From an uncultured Spartobacteria bacterium (GTDB taxonomy: Bacteria > Verrucomicrobiota > Verrucomicrobiia > Chthoniobacterales > Chthoniobacteraceae): a stretch of 64,000 bases of DNA. The stretch's first letter is position 1, and each line of letters begins with the position of its first letter. Below the pieces are notes generated by a model. The model ran no database searches and was not told the origin of the DNA. It was given only the letters and a program-made list of their open reading frames with translations. Positions 1-10,352 of the stretch are shown here, one piece after another. A program made the translations under genes and the position numbers. Location of the stretch: contig CAIYUV010000122.1 in NCBI GenBank assembly GCA_903929475.1, positions 1-64,000 on the forward strand. Direction: 5' to 3'.

Positions 1-138
1 AACGGAGGGGAGGATTTTTCGTCCGCAAATCACACCCTTCCGCCTTGACCACAATAAAGCATCCCGTCATCACTCACTCACACGCTTTTCCGCCATAGCT
101 TAATTTCTATCATCTCTGGCCGAAGAACGGGGTCCACC

Positions 139-357
139 TCAAACCTTCACGGAAGGTTCGGGCAACTGGTTGATGATCGGCTTTAGATCATTGGGAAGCT
201 TTTCCAAAATGGAACGCAGCGAAAGCGAAGCGACTTCCACGGCTCCGGCAGCCTCGGGATGATGCCGCGCGGAAGCGACAGCAACAGGAACTGGAGCGTG
301 AGCAGGTGCGGCTTTGAAGCCTGCCTTGCTGAAAAGTTGTTTGAGAAACGTGAACAT
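139..357 (-). CDS. Small hypothetical protein (72 aa)
   Basis: ORF with ATG start; contains SLRSILEKLPNDLKPII; lies upstream of the divergent response regulator gene. Confidence 0.45.
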   Translation of the reverse strand: MFTFLKQLFSKAGFKAAPAHAPVPVAVASARHHPEAAGAVEVASLSLRSILEKLPNDLKPIINQLPEPSVKV

Positions 358-512
358 CGTCGGGCGGTTTTTGCAAAAAGAGGGTTAGCAGCATGGGTGC
401 CACGCCGACTCTCGATACAAAAAAACTTTCTCGCCTGCTGGCGGCTTGCCCCCTGCTATAATTTACTGTTCCTCCGCGTTGCAAATTTAAGCGCGAGCCT
501 TACACACCAACA

Positions 513-1571
513 TTGCACATGGGCACCCGCCAAAAAATTCTCATTCTCGATGACGAACAGGATCTCCTGGAAATCTACCAGGAGATACTCGCGCGCCTGC
601 CCAGCCAGCCGGAAATCCGCACCGCCACGAACGGAAACGACGCCATCGCCCTCCTCGAAAACGAACCGTGCGCCCTGCTGCTCGTGGATTTGAACATGCC
701 GCAGATGGACGGCTTCCAAGTGCTCGCCATCGTCCGCCGCCGCTTCCCCACACTCCGCACCGTGGTGATGACGGGCGCGACCGAGGAAGATCTCCGCGCC
801 CGCGCCTACAGCATCGGCGTGGATCTTTATTTGGAAAAACCAAAGACGGGCCGCGAGATCATCTTCTTCGTGGACTGCATCGAGAGCCTGCTCGAACGCG
901 AGAATCAGGGCGGCTTCCGTGGCGTCCAGAGCAAGACTCTGCTCGATATTCTCCAAATGGAATGCATCACGCAAAACACCTGCGTTCTCAAAATCACCAG
1001 CGCACACGGCGAAGGTCGCGTGTGGATTCAGAAAGGCGAAATCATTGACGCCGCCGTCGAAGATAAAAGCGGAAAGCCCGCAATCGTGGAAATGCTCGCA
1101 TGGAAGGCGGGCAATTTTGAAATCCTGCCCTACGGCCTGCCGCGCCCGCGCAATATCTTCATCAACTACGAAAGCCTGCTCATGGAGACGGCCCAGACGA
1201 TGGATGAAGCTGTGGATGCCTCCGAAAATCCCGAGCAAACACCCGAAGGAATGCTCGCATCTTTCTCCCGTTTCACGGGCGTTCAATTTGCGATGGCCGT
1301 GGATCTCACTGGAAGTAAACACGAACACTGGGGCTGTGACGATCCTATCGCACTCGGCGATTGGATTTCCAAAACCGCCAAATCCTTCAAACAACTCGGC
1401 GCAAAAATCCAGGCAGGCGAACTCCTCGACATCGAATCCCTCGGCCAGCAACGCCACCTCTCCATTCTTTCCGGTGATGAAGAAGCCCTCGGCATCGGCT
1501 TCACACGCACACTCGGCATTGGTCAAATCCGCGAAACCCTCAAACAAATCGAAGCAAAATGGGCATTCTAA
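513..1571 (+). CDS. Response regulator receiver with C-terminal DUF4388-like and roadblock-like regions
   Basis: N-terminal receiver motifs ILILDDEQDLLE / LLLVDLNMPQMDG / VVMTGAT; then SKTLLDILQMECITQNTCVLKI..GRVWIQKGEIIDA. Confidence 0.8.
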   Translation: MHMGTRQKILILDDEQDLLEIYQEILARLPSQPEIRTATNGNDAIALLENEPCALLLVDLNMPQMDGFQVLAIVRRRFPTLRTVVMTGATEEDLRARAYSIGVDLYLEKPKTGREIIFFVDCIESLLERENQGGFRGVQSKTLLDILQMECITQNTCVLKITSAHGEGRVWIQKGEIIDAAVEDKSGKPAIVEMLAWKAGNFEILPYGLPRPRNIFINYESLLMETAQTMDEAVDASENPEQTPEGMLASFSRFTGVQFAMAVDLTGSKHEHWGCDDPIALGDWISKTAKSFKQLGAKIQAGELLDIESLGQQRHLSILSGDEEALGIGFTRTLGIGQIRETLKQIEAKWAF

Positions 1572-2275
1572 GACCGTTCTCCCGCACCACCGCCCCCATC
1601 AGCCACGACCGGCTTCCCGGCGGCTGCTTCGCCGTCCACCGCGGCGGCGTCGTCATTTCCTCCACACTTCCCAGTTCCTATTCGCAAAAACTCATCGCTG
1701 AAATCGCGCAAACCGTCCTTGAAGCCTTCAAGTCCGCCGTGGATGCCAATCTCCCGCTCAACGACCTGCACATCAGCTACAGCGGACTCAACATCCTCGC
1801 CCGCGAACTTCGCGGTGGCGCACTCATCTTCCTCAATCCACACCAGCCGAACTTCACACGCCCCAAACATCCTGCCGCCATGAGCTACAAAAACCTCGAC
1901 GAATTCATCCTCCACCTCGAAGCACACATCGAGTGCTGGAAGCAATTCAACCACTACGTGAACCTCGCCCGCGACAAAAAATTCACCCCCGAGGATGAGA
2001 GCCAGTTTCTCGATCTGAAAAGCCTCATCACCCAGGGCACCGAGGCCATCGCCGCAAGCGAGGCAAAAGGCGGCCCGCGCAAGGAAGACGTGCTTGCACT
2101 CTTCGCCAGCGCGCCCTCACTGCGCTACCTTTCCGAAATGAGCGAAAGCATCCCCGCCGTCGAAGGCCAGTGGCACCGCATCTACCTCGCCCTCCAGTCC
2201 CTCCTCGGCCAGCTCAAGGTGCAGCAAAACAAGACCGAGGAAAAAACCGGCTGGAGTCTGTTTGGTAAAAAGTAG
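1559..2275 (+). CDS. Roadblock/LC7-like domain protein (hypothetical)
   Basis: Overlaps the upstream gene by 13 bp; GGVVISSTLPSSYSQKLIAEIAQTVLEAF...ELRGGALIFLNP resembles a roadblock fold. Confidence 0.55.
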   Translation: MGILRPFSRTTAPISHDRLPGGCFAVHRGGVVISSTLPSSYSQKLIAEIAQTVLEAFKSAVDANLPLNDLHISYSGLNILARELRGGALIFLNPHQPNFTRPKHPAAMSYKNLDEFILHLEAHIECWKQFNHYVNLARDKKFTPEDESQFLDLKSLITQGTEAIAASEAKGGPRKEDVLALFASAPSLRYLSEMSESIPAVEGQWHRIYLALQSLLGQLKVQQNKTEEKTGWSLFGKK

Positions 2276-2278
2276 CGA

Positions 2279-5200
2279 TTACTTCCCGCTGGCCCACTGC
2301 ACTGCGTTTTTCAGCAGCGTTTGGTAGGCTTCGAGGTTGTGGGCGCGTTCGTCGTGGCCGAGGGTGAAGCCGACGATGCGGGCCTTTGGGTGTTTCACGA
2401 TGAAGACTTGTGGGAAGACTTTGCCGCTCTTGCGACTTGTCGCGGTGGCGAGGACTTCGATGGGCGTGGCGCCGGGATCGGGATTGTAGTTATAGAGTTC
2501 GTCGGTGATTTCAAACTCCGCTGGCACGCCCTTCGTGATCGGGTGTTCGGCGTTGGTGACTTTCGCCGTGAACGGTCCGAGCGCGTCGTGACCCTTCGTT
2601 CCGCCGCCGATGATTTCCTTGTTCCACTCGGGGAAGTTTCTCCACGCATACCAGCAGCCGGGATGGTGCGCGATGATGGCACCGCCGCGATTCGCGTAGT
2701 CGAGCAGCGCCTTCTTCGTCGCGGAACTGATGGGCTGGTTCGCGCTGAGCAACAGCACGTCAACGCGGTCGAGGATGGCGGGGATGCCGTTCAGGTTTTG
2801 CGTATAATCCACCCAGCCGGTGACGGGCGTGAGCGTGGCTTTGTCGGTGCCGCCGAAAAACTTCACGAAATCGTGCGACGAACCTCCGCCGACGATGAGC
2901 ACGCGCGGGCCGTTCGCGGGGCGGGCGGCAGGTGGCTGCGGGACAGGGTCGGTGAACTGCGGCTTGAAGCCTGCGTCTTCATCCACAGCAGCGCTCTTCG
3001 GCGCGGGCGCGGGCGCTGCGGCACCGTCACCTAACTCCGCAGTGATCGCCACGATGGTCGGCGCGGCGTTCGTGCCGAAGCTCTCCAGCACGATGCGATC
3101 GATCTCCGTCGCGGCGCTCAACTGCTTCGTGAACCAGCGCAACTGGCGCGCTTTCACGATGCCTTCGGCGAATTTCGAGCCGGGGACATCCACGCGGTTG
3201 ATGTAGTCGGAAAACTCGTTGCCGTTCTTGCACACGAACGTCTCGCTCGCGCCGCCGGTTGCGTGGACGGTGATTTTCAGCACGTCGCTGGTGTCCGTGC
3301 CTTCTTTCAAAAATCCCCAGCCAGTCACACCGCCGAGGAAGTGCAGCCTGCTCGCCCTGAATCCCACTTTCACTTCCACGCGCTGCGGCATCGTCTGCGC
3401 GACCGCGTTTGCCGGGCCGCCTTTGAGCACGACGATGTTCGACGCCGCTTTTTCAGGCGCGACGACATTGAATGGAATGGTGCCGATCATGACCGTGCCC
3501 GTCTTGCTGAACTCGAACGATTCGCCCTTCGCAGCGGCGCTGTTGTAAATGCCGCGCGAGGTGTTCGTGGTGAATGCGCTCTTGAGATCGAGCACGCGGA
3601 ACTTCCCGCCGTCCACGCTCTGCATGTAGGCGATGATGTCGCGCAGCGCTTCGCCGCCGAGTCCCTCGAAGCCCTCGGGCATGAGCGAGCGTCCGGTGTT
3701 CGAGCGCGATTTGAGATCGGCGACTTTCACCTCCTGGACTCCAGCGAGGCTCTTCAGCGTGATGCTCGCGGCGTTTTCCGCAGCGATGACTCCGGAGAAA
3801 AGCTGGCCGTCCTTCGTTTCGAGATTCCATGCGTTAAAGCTCGGGTCCACCTCGGCATTCGGGTCCACGATTGCGCCGAGTAATTCCGCTGCGCCGTGCG
3901 CGCCCATACCGGTGAGGCCGGGGCCGATGTCCGCTCCACCGTCGCCAAATTTATGGCAGATGGCGCAGGTCGTCGTGAAAAGCGCCTTGCCCTTCGCGGG
4001 ATCGCCTTTGCCTTCGACGACGGGGAGGAGCTTCGCGATGGCCTCCTTCTTCGCCTTCGTCTGCGGGTTCAATTCCGCGAGCATGTCGGTGGCGCGTTTG
4101 GCCACGCCTTTGTCGGGATGCGTGCGGAGACGCGCGGCGGTGGTCGGGCCGAGCTTCGTCACGTCCACGGCGTTGCTCTTCAGCGCATCGAGGAAAGCGA
4201 GCGTCCAGTCGGCGCGCTTGAGCAATGTGTCAAAAGCGGGAGCCTGCACGTCGGCGGGCAGTTTTTCATAGGCGGCGGAAAGCGCCGTGCCCACGCTCAC
4301 GTCGTCGGTTTCGCCGAGGGCGGCGATGAGGCCGCGCTGGAAGCCGGGCGTGCCGGCGGCGAGTTGTTTCACCACGGCGGGGAGAATCGTGGCGTCGCTG
4401 CTGCGGAGGCTGATGAGACTGCGCGCGGCGGCGAGACGCGTGGCGTCGTCGGCCTTTGCGTCTGCGACGGCGGAAAGGAGCGAGCCGGAGAGTTTGGCGA
4501 CCTCGCCTTTGAGCGCGCCGGCCTTGTCCCACTTCGCGGCGAGCGGGAGCACGCTGGAATTGGCTCCGCTCACAAGCAGCTTGGCGAGCGCGGCGGAAAG
4601 TTCCGGCGTCATCGCAGGCGCGTCTTTGAGTTTGCCGAGTTTTTCGAGAATCGCGCTCTTGAGCGCATCGGTGCTGGCGGGCTTGCCCGCGAGCGCGACG
4701 ACGAGCTTCGCCGCAGCATCCACATTGTTTCTCCACGCGATGGCGCTGGCGAGTTGCCCGACGAGCTGCGCGAACTGCGCTGGATCCGCGCTATCGAGCG
4801 CAGCCGCTATCGCCGCATCGGGAGCTTGATTGAGCGCGCCAACGGCGGCACTGCGCTGCCAGTCGTCGTCGAATTTGGACCAAGCGGTGGTGATAGTCTT
4901 GGCGGTCGTGGGCCAAACAACGCCTGCGGCAAAAGCACGAAGTGCAGCGAGACGAACTGTGGGATCAGCATCCTCAACAAGCTTTCCAATTTTCGGCTCG
5001 TAGTCTGTGTAAACGCTCATCCCTTTGGCGTAAGCCTCCAAAATCAGCGCGGCGTTTCTGCGAACCGAGGCATCTGTATCTTCAAATCCGGAAAGCATAT
5101 TAAAAGCGGTTGGGAAAATCGCTTGCTTGGTCCAGAGCGTGGCGATGCGAGCATCGGGTGATTTACTGGCTTCAAGCGGTCGCAGAGCAGCGAAAATCGC

Positions 5201-7423
5201 CGCTCTCGTGTCCTCTTTTTTGCCCGGTCCTGCCAATTCCACGAGCAACCTGCTCGCCGTCATCCGCATATGTGCGCTTGGAAACTCCAGCGCCTTCACC
5301 AACTCCGCAACTCCCGCCTTCGACAAATCCGGCACCGTGAGTTTTTTCGCGTCCTTGTGATCAATACGCCAGATGCGGCCGAAGTAGTGGTCGCGGTCGG
5401 GGCGCACGGCAGCGTTGGACTTGTTGTGATCGGGGCCGCGCGTGTCGTTGTGGATGACGGCCTGATTGTAAAAGTCGCCGATATACACCGCGCCGTCCGG
5501 GCCGACGCGCACTTCGATGGGACGCCACCACATGTCGCGGCTGCGGATGAACTCCGTCTCCTCGCGGCCCGGCAGTTTTTTCGCCGAGTAGGTGGAGCCG
5601 GCGGGCGTGAGGCGCTGGTGCGCAATGATGTTGATGGTCGGCTCGGTGCAGAAGTAATCGCCGTTGTATTCCGCCGGCCACGAACCGCCGTCGTAAATCG
5701 CGCAGCCCGCGCCCGCCGTGAAATCGCCCACTCGGTCAATCTGCACGTAGGCCATTTGCTCCCACGTCATCGCGGGGAAACTCTTTTGTGCGCCGATGAT
5801 GACGCTGGAACTTTGCGTGTTGCCCACTTTTCCGCGCGCCAGCGCATACTCGGGCAGGACGACCTGGCTGAGCAGCGTGCCGCTCGTCGGCTGCGTCCAG
5901 AAAAAGCGGTTGTCGCCGGTGATGTGGAGACCCCACGTGTTGCCGCCGCGCGAGCTGTATTGCTCGAAGGCGGAGCCGTCCGGTTTGAAGCGCACGACGC
6001 CGGAGCCGATGTTGCCGAATTTCTTGCTGCCGTCGGGGCTCGTCACGTCGCCTGCGCTGTAGCCGTGCGTGGCGTAGATCCAGCCATCCCAACCCCATCG
6101 CGGATTGTTGATGACCGCGTGAGTGTCGCGCGTGCCGAGGCCGGTGTAGAGTTTTTCGACTTTGCGCGCCTTGCCGTCCGGGCCCGGGTCGTGGATGAAA
6201 AGAATGTCCGGCGCCTGCGTGACGATGACGCCGTCCTTGTAAAAGACGAAGCCGGTGACGAGTTCGAGTCCTTCGTAAAAGACCTCTTTTTTGTCCATCA
6301 CACCGTCGCCTTTGCTCGATGTGAGGATGCTGATTTTGTCGAGAGCCTTGCGCTCCTGCTGGCCGGGCGTGGGGTCAATGCCGCCGTGATCCTTCCACTC
6401 CTTACCACGGTAATCCGGGCGCATCCCGCGACGGCCATTCGGATACTCGGGCGTCTCGGCGACCCACAAACGGCCCGCAGGATCCCAGTCGAAATTCATA
6501 GGCTTCGTGATGAGCGGCTCGGCGGCGACGAGCGTGAGTTTGAAATCCGGGTGAATCTCCAGCGCCTTGAGCGTGTCCTCGGGTTTCTGCGGCCCGCCCT
6601 CGGGATACGTGAGCGAGGCGACTTCCTCCTTCTTGCAAAATTCATCAATATTTTCGCGATGCGCTGCCCACGCAATCGAGCGCAGCAAAATCGCGCGATA
6701 GTGCGGCTTTTCAAAAGTGAAGTAGAGATGGCCGGGGATACTTACCACGGCACGGTATGGTTTCGTCCCGCCCTCGGTGGTCTTTTCGTAAGCCCACATC
6801 ATCGGCTGGATGTCGAAGACCTGCGCCTTGTTGCCGAGGCCCTTGCCGCCGCGCCCGTAGGGCGTGTAGGTCGTGGCCAGCACCTTCACGTCGGGCGAGA
6901 TGTCCATGTCGTAGTAAATCTCGTCATCAATGCGGAAATTCGAGGCTCCACGAGTGATGGGATGACCGCCGCCGATTTGCTGATTCTCCGTGTAGTAGAG
7001 GTCCATCATCCCCTCCTTGAACTTCGTCTTTCCCTGCACCCACGCGCCGCCGATAACCGATTTCCACCACGCCGGATCATTACTCACCGACGCCGTGTGG
7101 ATGACGACAAGCCCGCCGCCGCGCTTCGTGAACTCGGCGACATTCGCCTTCTGCTCCTCGGTCGCGTTGCCGCCATCCTGAGCATACATCACGAGCACGT
7201 CTGTCTGTTTGAGTTGCTCGGCGGTCGGCCAGTCCATCGCGCCGTCGGTTTTCATCCCGCGCTGCGCGAGCAACACCTTCCAGTCATTCAGAAATTTCTC
7301 GTGCTCATGCGCATTCGGCCCATGTGATTTTTTTCCACCACGGATGAATACCCGGAGCGGTTCGGCGGAGAAGGCGGAGAGTGAAAAACAGAGGAAGAGA
7401 CAGAGTTGAATGAAGCGTTTCAT
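2279..7423 (-). CDS. PVC-type membrane-bound dehydrogenase with HEAT-like region, cytochrome c (CAICH) and a ThuA-like domain at each end
   Basis: Signal peptide MKRFIQLCLFLCFSLSAFSA; N-terminal ThuA-like region; FKLTLVAAEPLITKPMNFDWDPAGRLWVAETPEYPNG; CAICHKFGDGG; C-terminal second ThuA-like region (GPRVLIVGGGSSHDF). Confidence 0.85.
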   Translation of the reverse strand: MKRFIQLCLFLCFSLSAFSAEPLRVFIRGGKKSHGPNAHEHEKFLNDWKVLLAQRGMKTDGAMDWPTAEQLKQTDVLVMYAQDGGNATEEQKANVAEFTKRGGGLVVIHTASVSNDPAWWKSVIGGAWVQGKTKFKEGMMDLYYTENQQIGGGHPITRGASNFRIDDEIYYDMDISPDVKVLATTYTPYGRGGKGLGNKAQVFDIQPMMWAYEKTTEGGTKPYRAVVSIPGHLYFTFEKPHYRAILLRSIAWAAHRENIDEFCKKEEVASLTYPEGGPQKPEDTLKALEIHPDFKLTLVAAEPLITKPMNFDWDPAGRLWVAETPEYPNGRRGMRPDYRGKEWKDHGGIDPTPGQQERKALDKISILTSSKGDGVMDKKEVFYEGLELVTGFVFYKDGVIVTQAPDILFIHDPGPDGKARKVEKLYTGLGTRDTHAVINNPRWGWDGWIYATHGYSAGDVTSPDGSKKFGNIGSGVVRFKPDGSAFEQYSSRGGNTWGLHITGDNRFFWTQPTSGTLLSQVVLPEYALARGKVGNTQSSSVIIGAQKSFPAMTWEQMAYVQIDRVGDFTAGAGCAIYDGGSWPAEYNGDYFCTEPTINIIAHQRLTPAGSTYSAKKLPGREETEFIRSRDMWWRPIEVRVGPDGAVYIGDFYNQAVIHNDTRGPDHNKSNAAVRPDRDHYFGRIWRIDHKDAKKLTVPDLSKAGVAELVKALEFPSAHMRMTASRLLVELAGPGKKEDTRAAIFAALRPLEASKSPDARIATLWTKQAIFPTAFNMLSGFEDTDASVRRNAALILEAYAKGMSVYTDYEPKIGKLVEDADPTVRLAALRAFAAGVVWPTTAKTITTAWSKFDDDWQRSAAVGALNQAPDAAIAAALDSADPAQFAQLVGQLASAIAWRNNVDAAAKLVVALAGKPASTDALKSAILEKLGKLKDAPAMTPELSAALAKLLVSGANSSVLPLAAKWDKAGALKGEVAKLSGSLLSAVADAKADDATRLAAARSLISLRSSDATILPAVVKQLAAGTPGFQRGLIAALGETDDVSVGTALSAAYEKLPADVQAPAFDTLLKRADWTLAFLDALKSNAVDVTKLGPTTAARLRTHPDKGVAKRATDMLAELNPQTKAKKEAIAKLLPVVEGKGDPAKGKALFTTTCAICHKFGDGGADIGPGLTGMGAHGAAELLGAIVDPNAEVDPSFNAWNLETKDGQLFSGVIAAENAASITLKSLAGVQEVKVADLKSRSNTGRSLMPEGFEGLGGEALRDIIAYMQSVDGGKFRVLDLKSAFTTNTSRGIYNSAAAKGESFEFSKTGTVMIGTIPFNVVAPEKAASNIVVLKGGPANAVAQTMPQRVEVKVGFRASRLHFLGGVTGWGFLKEGTDTSDVLKITVHATGGASETFVCKNGNEFSDYINRVDVPGSKFAEGIVKARQLRWFTKQLSAATEIDRIVLESFGTNAAPTIVAITAELGDGAAAPAPAPKSAAVDEDAGFKPQFTDPVPQPPAARPANGPRVLIVGGGSSHDFVKFFGGTDKATLTPVTGWVDYTQNLNGIPAILDRVDVLLLSANQPISSATKKALLDYANRGGAIIAHHPGCWYAWRNFPEWNKEIIGGGTKGHDALGPFTAKVTNAEHPITKGVPAEFEITDELYNYNPDPGATPIEVLATATSRKSGKVFPQVFIVKHPKARIVGFTLGHDERAHNLEAYQTLLKNAVQWASGK

Positions 7424-7516
7424 GAATGTTTCTAGCGGTTGGGAATTTGAAGCGGGCGTCGTGTGTAGCCCGCCCGCAGACAACCGCCAGCCTTTCCAAA
7501 AACTTAGGCGAAACCC

Positions 7517-8551
7517 CTAGCGCGTGATGAGCGCGCCCGTGGCCTGCTGATTCCAGCCGAGCGCCGCGACGAGTGCGCGCGAGCTAGACTGGCGTTCGAG
7601 GGCGTCGGCGGCGAGGACGACTTGCAGCAATGCTCCTGCGCCGATGGCTTCTCCGAGGAATTCTTTCGCAAAAAGATCGCGAGGAGCGGGCGATGGGAAA
7701 TGACGTGCGGTTGCAGCGCGAAGAAGCGCGTCCACCCACGTTCCGTTTGCACCGCTGGCTAAAATATCCACGCCTCCATCGGGCTTGAGCGCGGTGAAGA
7801 CGCGATCCAGCGCGGCGGAGGCTTCGCGACGGGAGATGAAACTTTCGCCGGGATGCGAGGCGATTTTGCCGCGACGACCATCGTGTCCGAGCAGCACGGC
7901 TGCCGCGCCTTCAGCGAGCAGCGCGCCTTTTCCCGGACGCGCGAGCCGCCAGTCGCGATGCGCTTCGATGAGCGCCCAGTCGAGTTCCTCGGCGGCGACG
8001 ACGAGGACGTGATCCGCGTCGCCAAGTTCGAGGAGTTGTGTGCCGAAGTGCAGCGCCTGCAAGCCGACCGTGCCATCGCCGACGAGCGTGTAAGTCGCGC
8101 CGTCCACGCCGAGCATCGCGGCGAGATGGCTGGCGGGTGCGTTGTAAACAGTCTCGGGAAACAGCATCGGGCTGGCGGCATTCGCGCCCTGTTTGACAAT
8201 CTGCTCGTAGAATCGCCGCGTGTATTGCACGCACCCGCTCGACACGCCGAACACGATGGCGAGCCGCGATTTTTGTGCGGGAGTAAACTCGGTGCCTCTA
8301 TCCGCCATCGCCGCCTTTCCCGCCGCAGCCGCGAGCAAACTGATCGCGCTCGAACGACGCAAACGTGGCTCGCGACCGAGGTGCGCGGTGTATTCCGCCG
8401 GCACCGGTGCTGCGCACAGTTTGCGACCAGTCTCGGGATTCGTGACTTCGACGACTGCCGCCCGCTCGCCTGCTTCGATGCGACGGCAGATCGTATCGAG
8501 ATCGCCACCGAGCGGAGTCACGCAGCCGATGCCAGCGATGCGTGCGCTCAT
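7517..8551 (-). CDS. Beta-ketoacyl synthase-like protein (chain-length-factor type)
   Basis: MSARIAGIGCVTPLGGDLDTI; KS fold, stops overlapping the KS upstream; lacks a clear catalytic Cys context. Confidence 0.7.
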   Translation of the reverse strand: MSARIAGIGCVTPLGGDLDTICRRIEAGERAAVVEVTNPETGRKLCAAPVPAEYTAHLGREPRLRRSSAISLLAAAAGKAAMADRGTEFTPAQKSRLAIVFGVSSGCVQYTRRFYEQIVKQGANAASPMLFPETVYNAPASHLAAMLGVDGATYTLVGDGTVGLQALHFGTQLLELGDADHVLVVAAEELDWALIEAHRDWRLARPGKGALLAEGAAAVLLGHDGRRGKIASHPGESFISRREASAALDRVFTALKPDGGVDILASGANGTWVDALLRAATARHFPSPAPRDLFAKEFLGEAIGAGALLQVVLAADALERQSSSRALVAALGWNQQATGALITR

Positions 8552-9759
8552 TCCCACGCCTCCTCGATGACTACGCTCGCATTCGTGCCGCCAAAGCCGA
8601 ACGAGTTCGACACTACGCAGCCAACTCGCGCAGTGCGTGCGGCGTTGGCGACGATGTTCAATTCCCACGCGGGATCCGGCTCGCGGTAGTTGATATTAGG
8701 CGGGAGAAATTGTCCGCGCAGCGCGAGCACGCTGAACACCGCCTCAATCGCACCCGCCGCGCCGAGTGAATGTCCCATCATTCCTTTCGTCGAACTCACC
8801 GGCACGCGCGCACCGAAAATCTTCGCGATGGCCGCGCCCTCGCTCGCGTCGTTGAACGGTGTCGCGGTTCCGTGCGCGTTGATGTAGTCCACTTCGCCGG
8901 GCGAAAGCGCGGCGTCTTCGAGCGCACGACGCATCGCCATCTCGGGGCCGATTCCGCTCGGGTGCGGCTGCGTGAGATGGTGATTGTCCGTCGAAATGCC
9001 GTAGCCCGTGACCTCCGCAAGAATCGTCGCACCGCGTAGCTGCGCAGTTTCAAAATCCTCCAGCGCGAGCACCGCCGCTCCTTCACCAAGCACAAGTCCG
9101 CTGCGAGCTTTGTCGAAAGGCCGCACCTTGTCCGTCGTCGCCGCTTGCAGGGAGTCGAAACCTACGAAGACCAGCTCCGAAATTGCATCGTAGCCGCCGC
9201 ACAACACGCGCCGGTATTTTCCCGACCGCACGAGGCGAAATGCGTGGCCGATAGCGTTGGAGCCGGACGCACACGCATTCGCGATAATCTGAACCGGCAC
9301 GCGAAAGCCGCCCGCCTCCATCGCATCGAGCGCCGGTTTCTGCGGCTGGTAGTTTGCCAGCCAGCGAGCGCGTTCTTTCGGTCGCCGCCGCTCGACCTGC
9401 GCACGATAGAACTGCTCGCCAAACGACATCCCGCCACTCGTCGTTCCGATGATCATGAACTCCGGTGCAAACGCCTCATCCGCCCGCAACGCCTCACGCG
9501 TCGCCCCAATCATCATCCTGCTCGCACGATGCAGCCCCTTCGTCATTCCAAATTCGCCATCCGTCATTTTCCCCACGCGCCCCGCCGATTTGCACCGGCA
9601 TTTCGTCGTGTCGAAAGCAGTCACCTCCGTCACGCAGTCGCACGCCTCGCGAAGCGCGTTCTCATTTTCCGCCACACCGAGGCCGAGCGGACTGACAATG
9701 CCGACAGCCGTCACAGCGACGCGACGGGCATTGAGTTGTGATCTGGTTGTTCGAGGCAC
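8548..9759 (-). CDS. Beta-ketoacyl-ACP synthase II-like (FabF family)
   Basis: VAVTAVGIVSPLGLG; NACASGSNAIGHAFRLVRSG; YINAHGTATPFND; GMMGHSLGAAGAIEAV. Confidence 0.88.
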   Translation of the reverse strand: MPRTTRSQLNARRVAVTAVGIVSPLGLGVAENENALREACDCVTEVTAFDTTKCRCKSAGRVGKMTDGEFGMTKGLHRASRMMIGATREALRADEAFAPEFMIIGTTSGGMSFGEQFYRAQVERRRPKERARWLANYQPQKPALDAMEAGGFRVPVQIIANACASGSNAIGHAFRLVRSGKYRRVLCGGYDAISELVFVGFDSLQAATTDKVRPFDKARSGLVLGEGAAVLALEDFETAQLRGATILAEVTGYGISTDNHHLTQPHPSGIGPEMAMRRALEDAALSPGEVDYINAHGTATPFNDASEGAAIAKIFGARVPVSSTKGMMGHSLGAAGAIEAVFSVLALRGQFLPPNINYREPDPAWELNIVANAARTARVGCVVSNSFGFGGTNASVVIEEAWE

Positions 9760-9855
9760 TGCCGGACGTTACGCGCAGCGGCGTGCGCAAGGCAACTGCG
9801 GGAGATGTTCAGCGCGAAGTTGGCAAGCGCGTCGCATTGCCCTATGCCGCGTGCG

Positions 9856-10308
9856 ATGGAAAACAACAACAACCGCGAAACTGCCACACAGCGCCAGCCT
9901 GTGACCCAACGGCTGCTGTGGTTCCTCGCCGGGGCGGTCGTGAACTACCTGCTGATCGCGACGCCTTTCAAATACCTGAGCAAGCACCATCCCGACTGGC
10001 CGACGCTGTTGATTTCGGCGTGCAGCCTCGGGGTAAGCACGACGTTTTTCTATTTTTGGAATTATTTCGTCAATTTCCGCACTGACTCGCGCAAGCGCGA
10101 CGCCTTTGCGCGCTACATCACTGCCGTGATTGTTCTCTGGCTTATCTCCACCGGTCTTCTTGCATTCTTCAAAAGTTTCAATGCTGGCTTCGCGCTAAAA
10201 CTCGGCAATTACCAAATCGATCTCGATGTCGTGGCTCTCCAGGCCTGCTTCGGGCCACTGAAATTTCTCGTCTATCACTATTGGGCCTTCCCCGTGGCGA
10301 AACATTGA
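9856..10308 (+). CDS. GtrA-like multi-TM protein
   Basis: FLAGAVVNYLLIATPFKYL..; four predicted TM helices; GtrA-type C-terminus PLKFLVYHYWAF. Confidence 0.6.
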   Translation: MENNNNRETATQRQPVTQRLLWFLAGAVVNYLLIATPFKYLSKHHPDWPTLLISACSLGVSTTFFYFWNYFVNFRTDSRKRDAFARYITAVIVLWLISTGLLAFFKSFNAGFALKLGNYQIDLDVVALQACFGPLKFLVYHYWAFPVAKH

Positions 10309-10352
10309 ACAAGAGTTGCCGGATGACGCGCCGACCGACTAAGTCTGTTCCC

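Noticed and set aside
456-1547. 363-aa minus-strand ORF
   Set aside because: Antisense to the receiver-domain gene; no domain motifs.
5270-7327. 685-aa plus-strand ORF
   Set aside because: Antisense to the well-supported dehydrogenase; Arg/Val/Ala-rich composition typical of GC-rich shadow ORFs.
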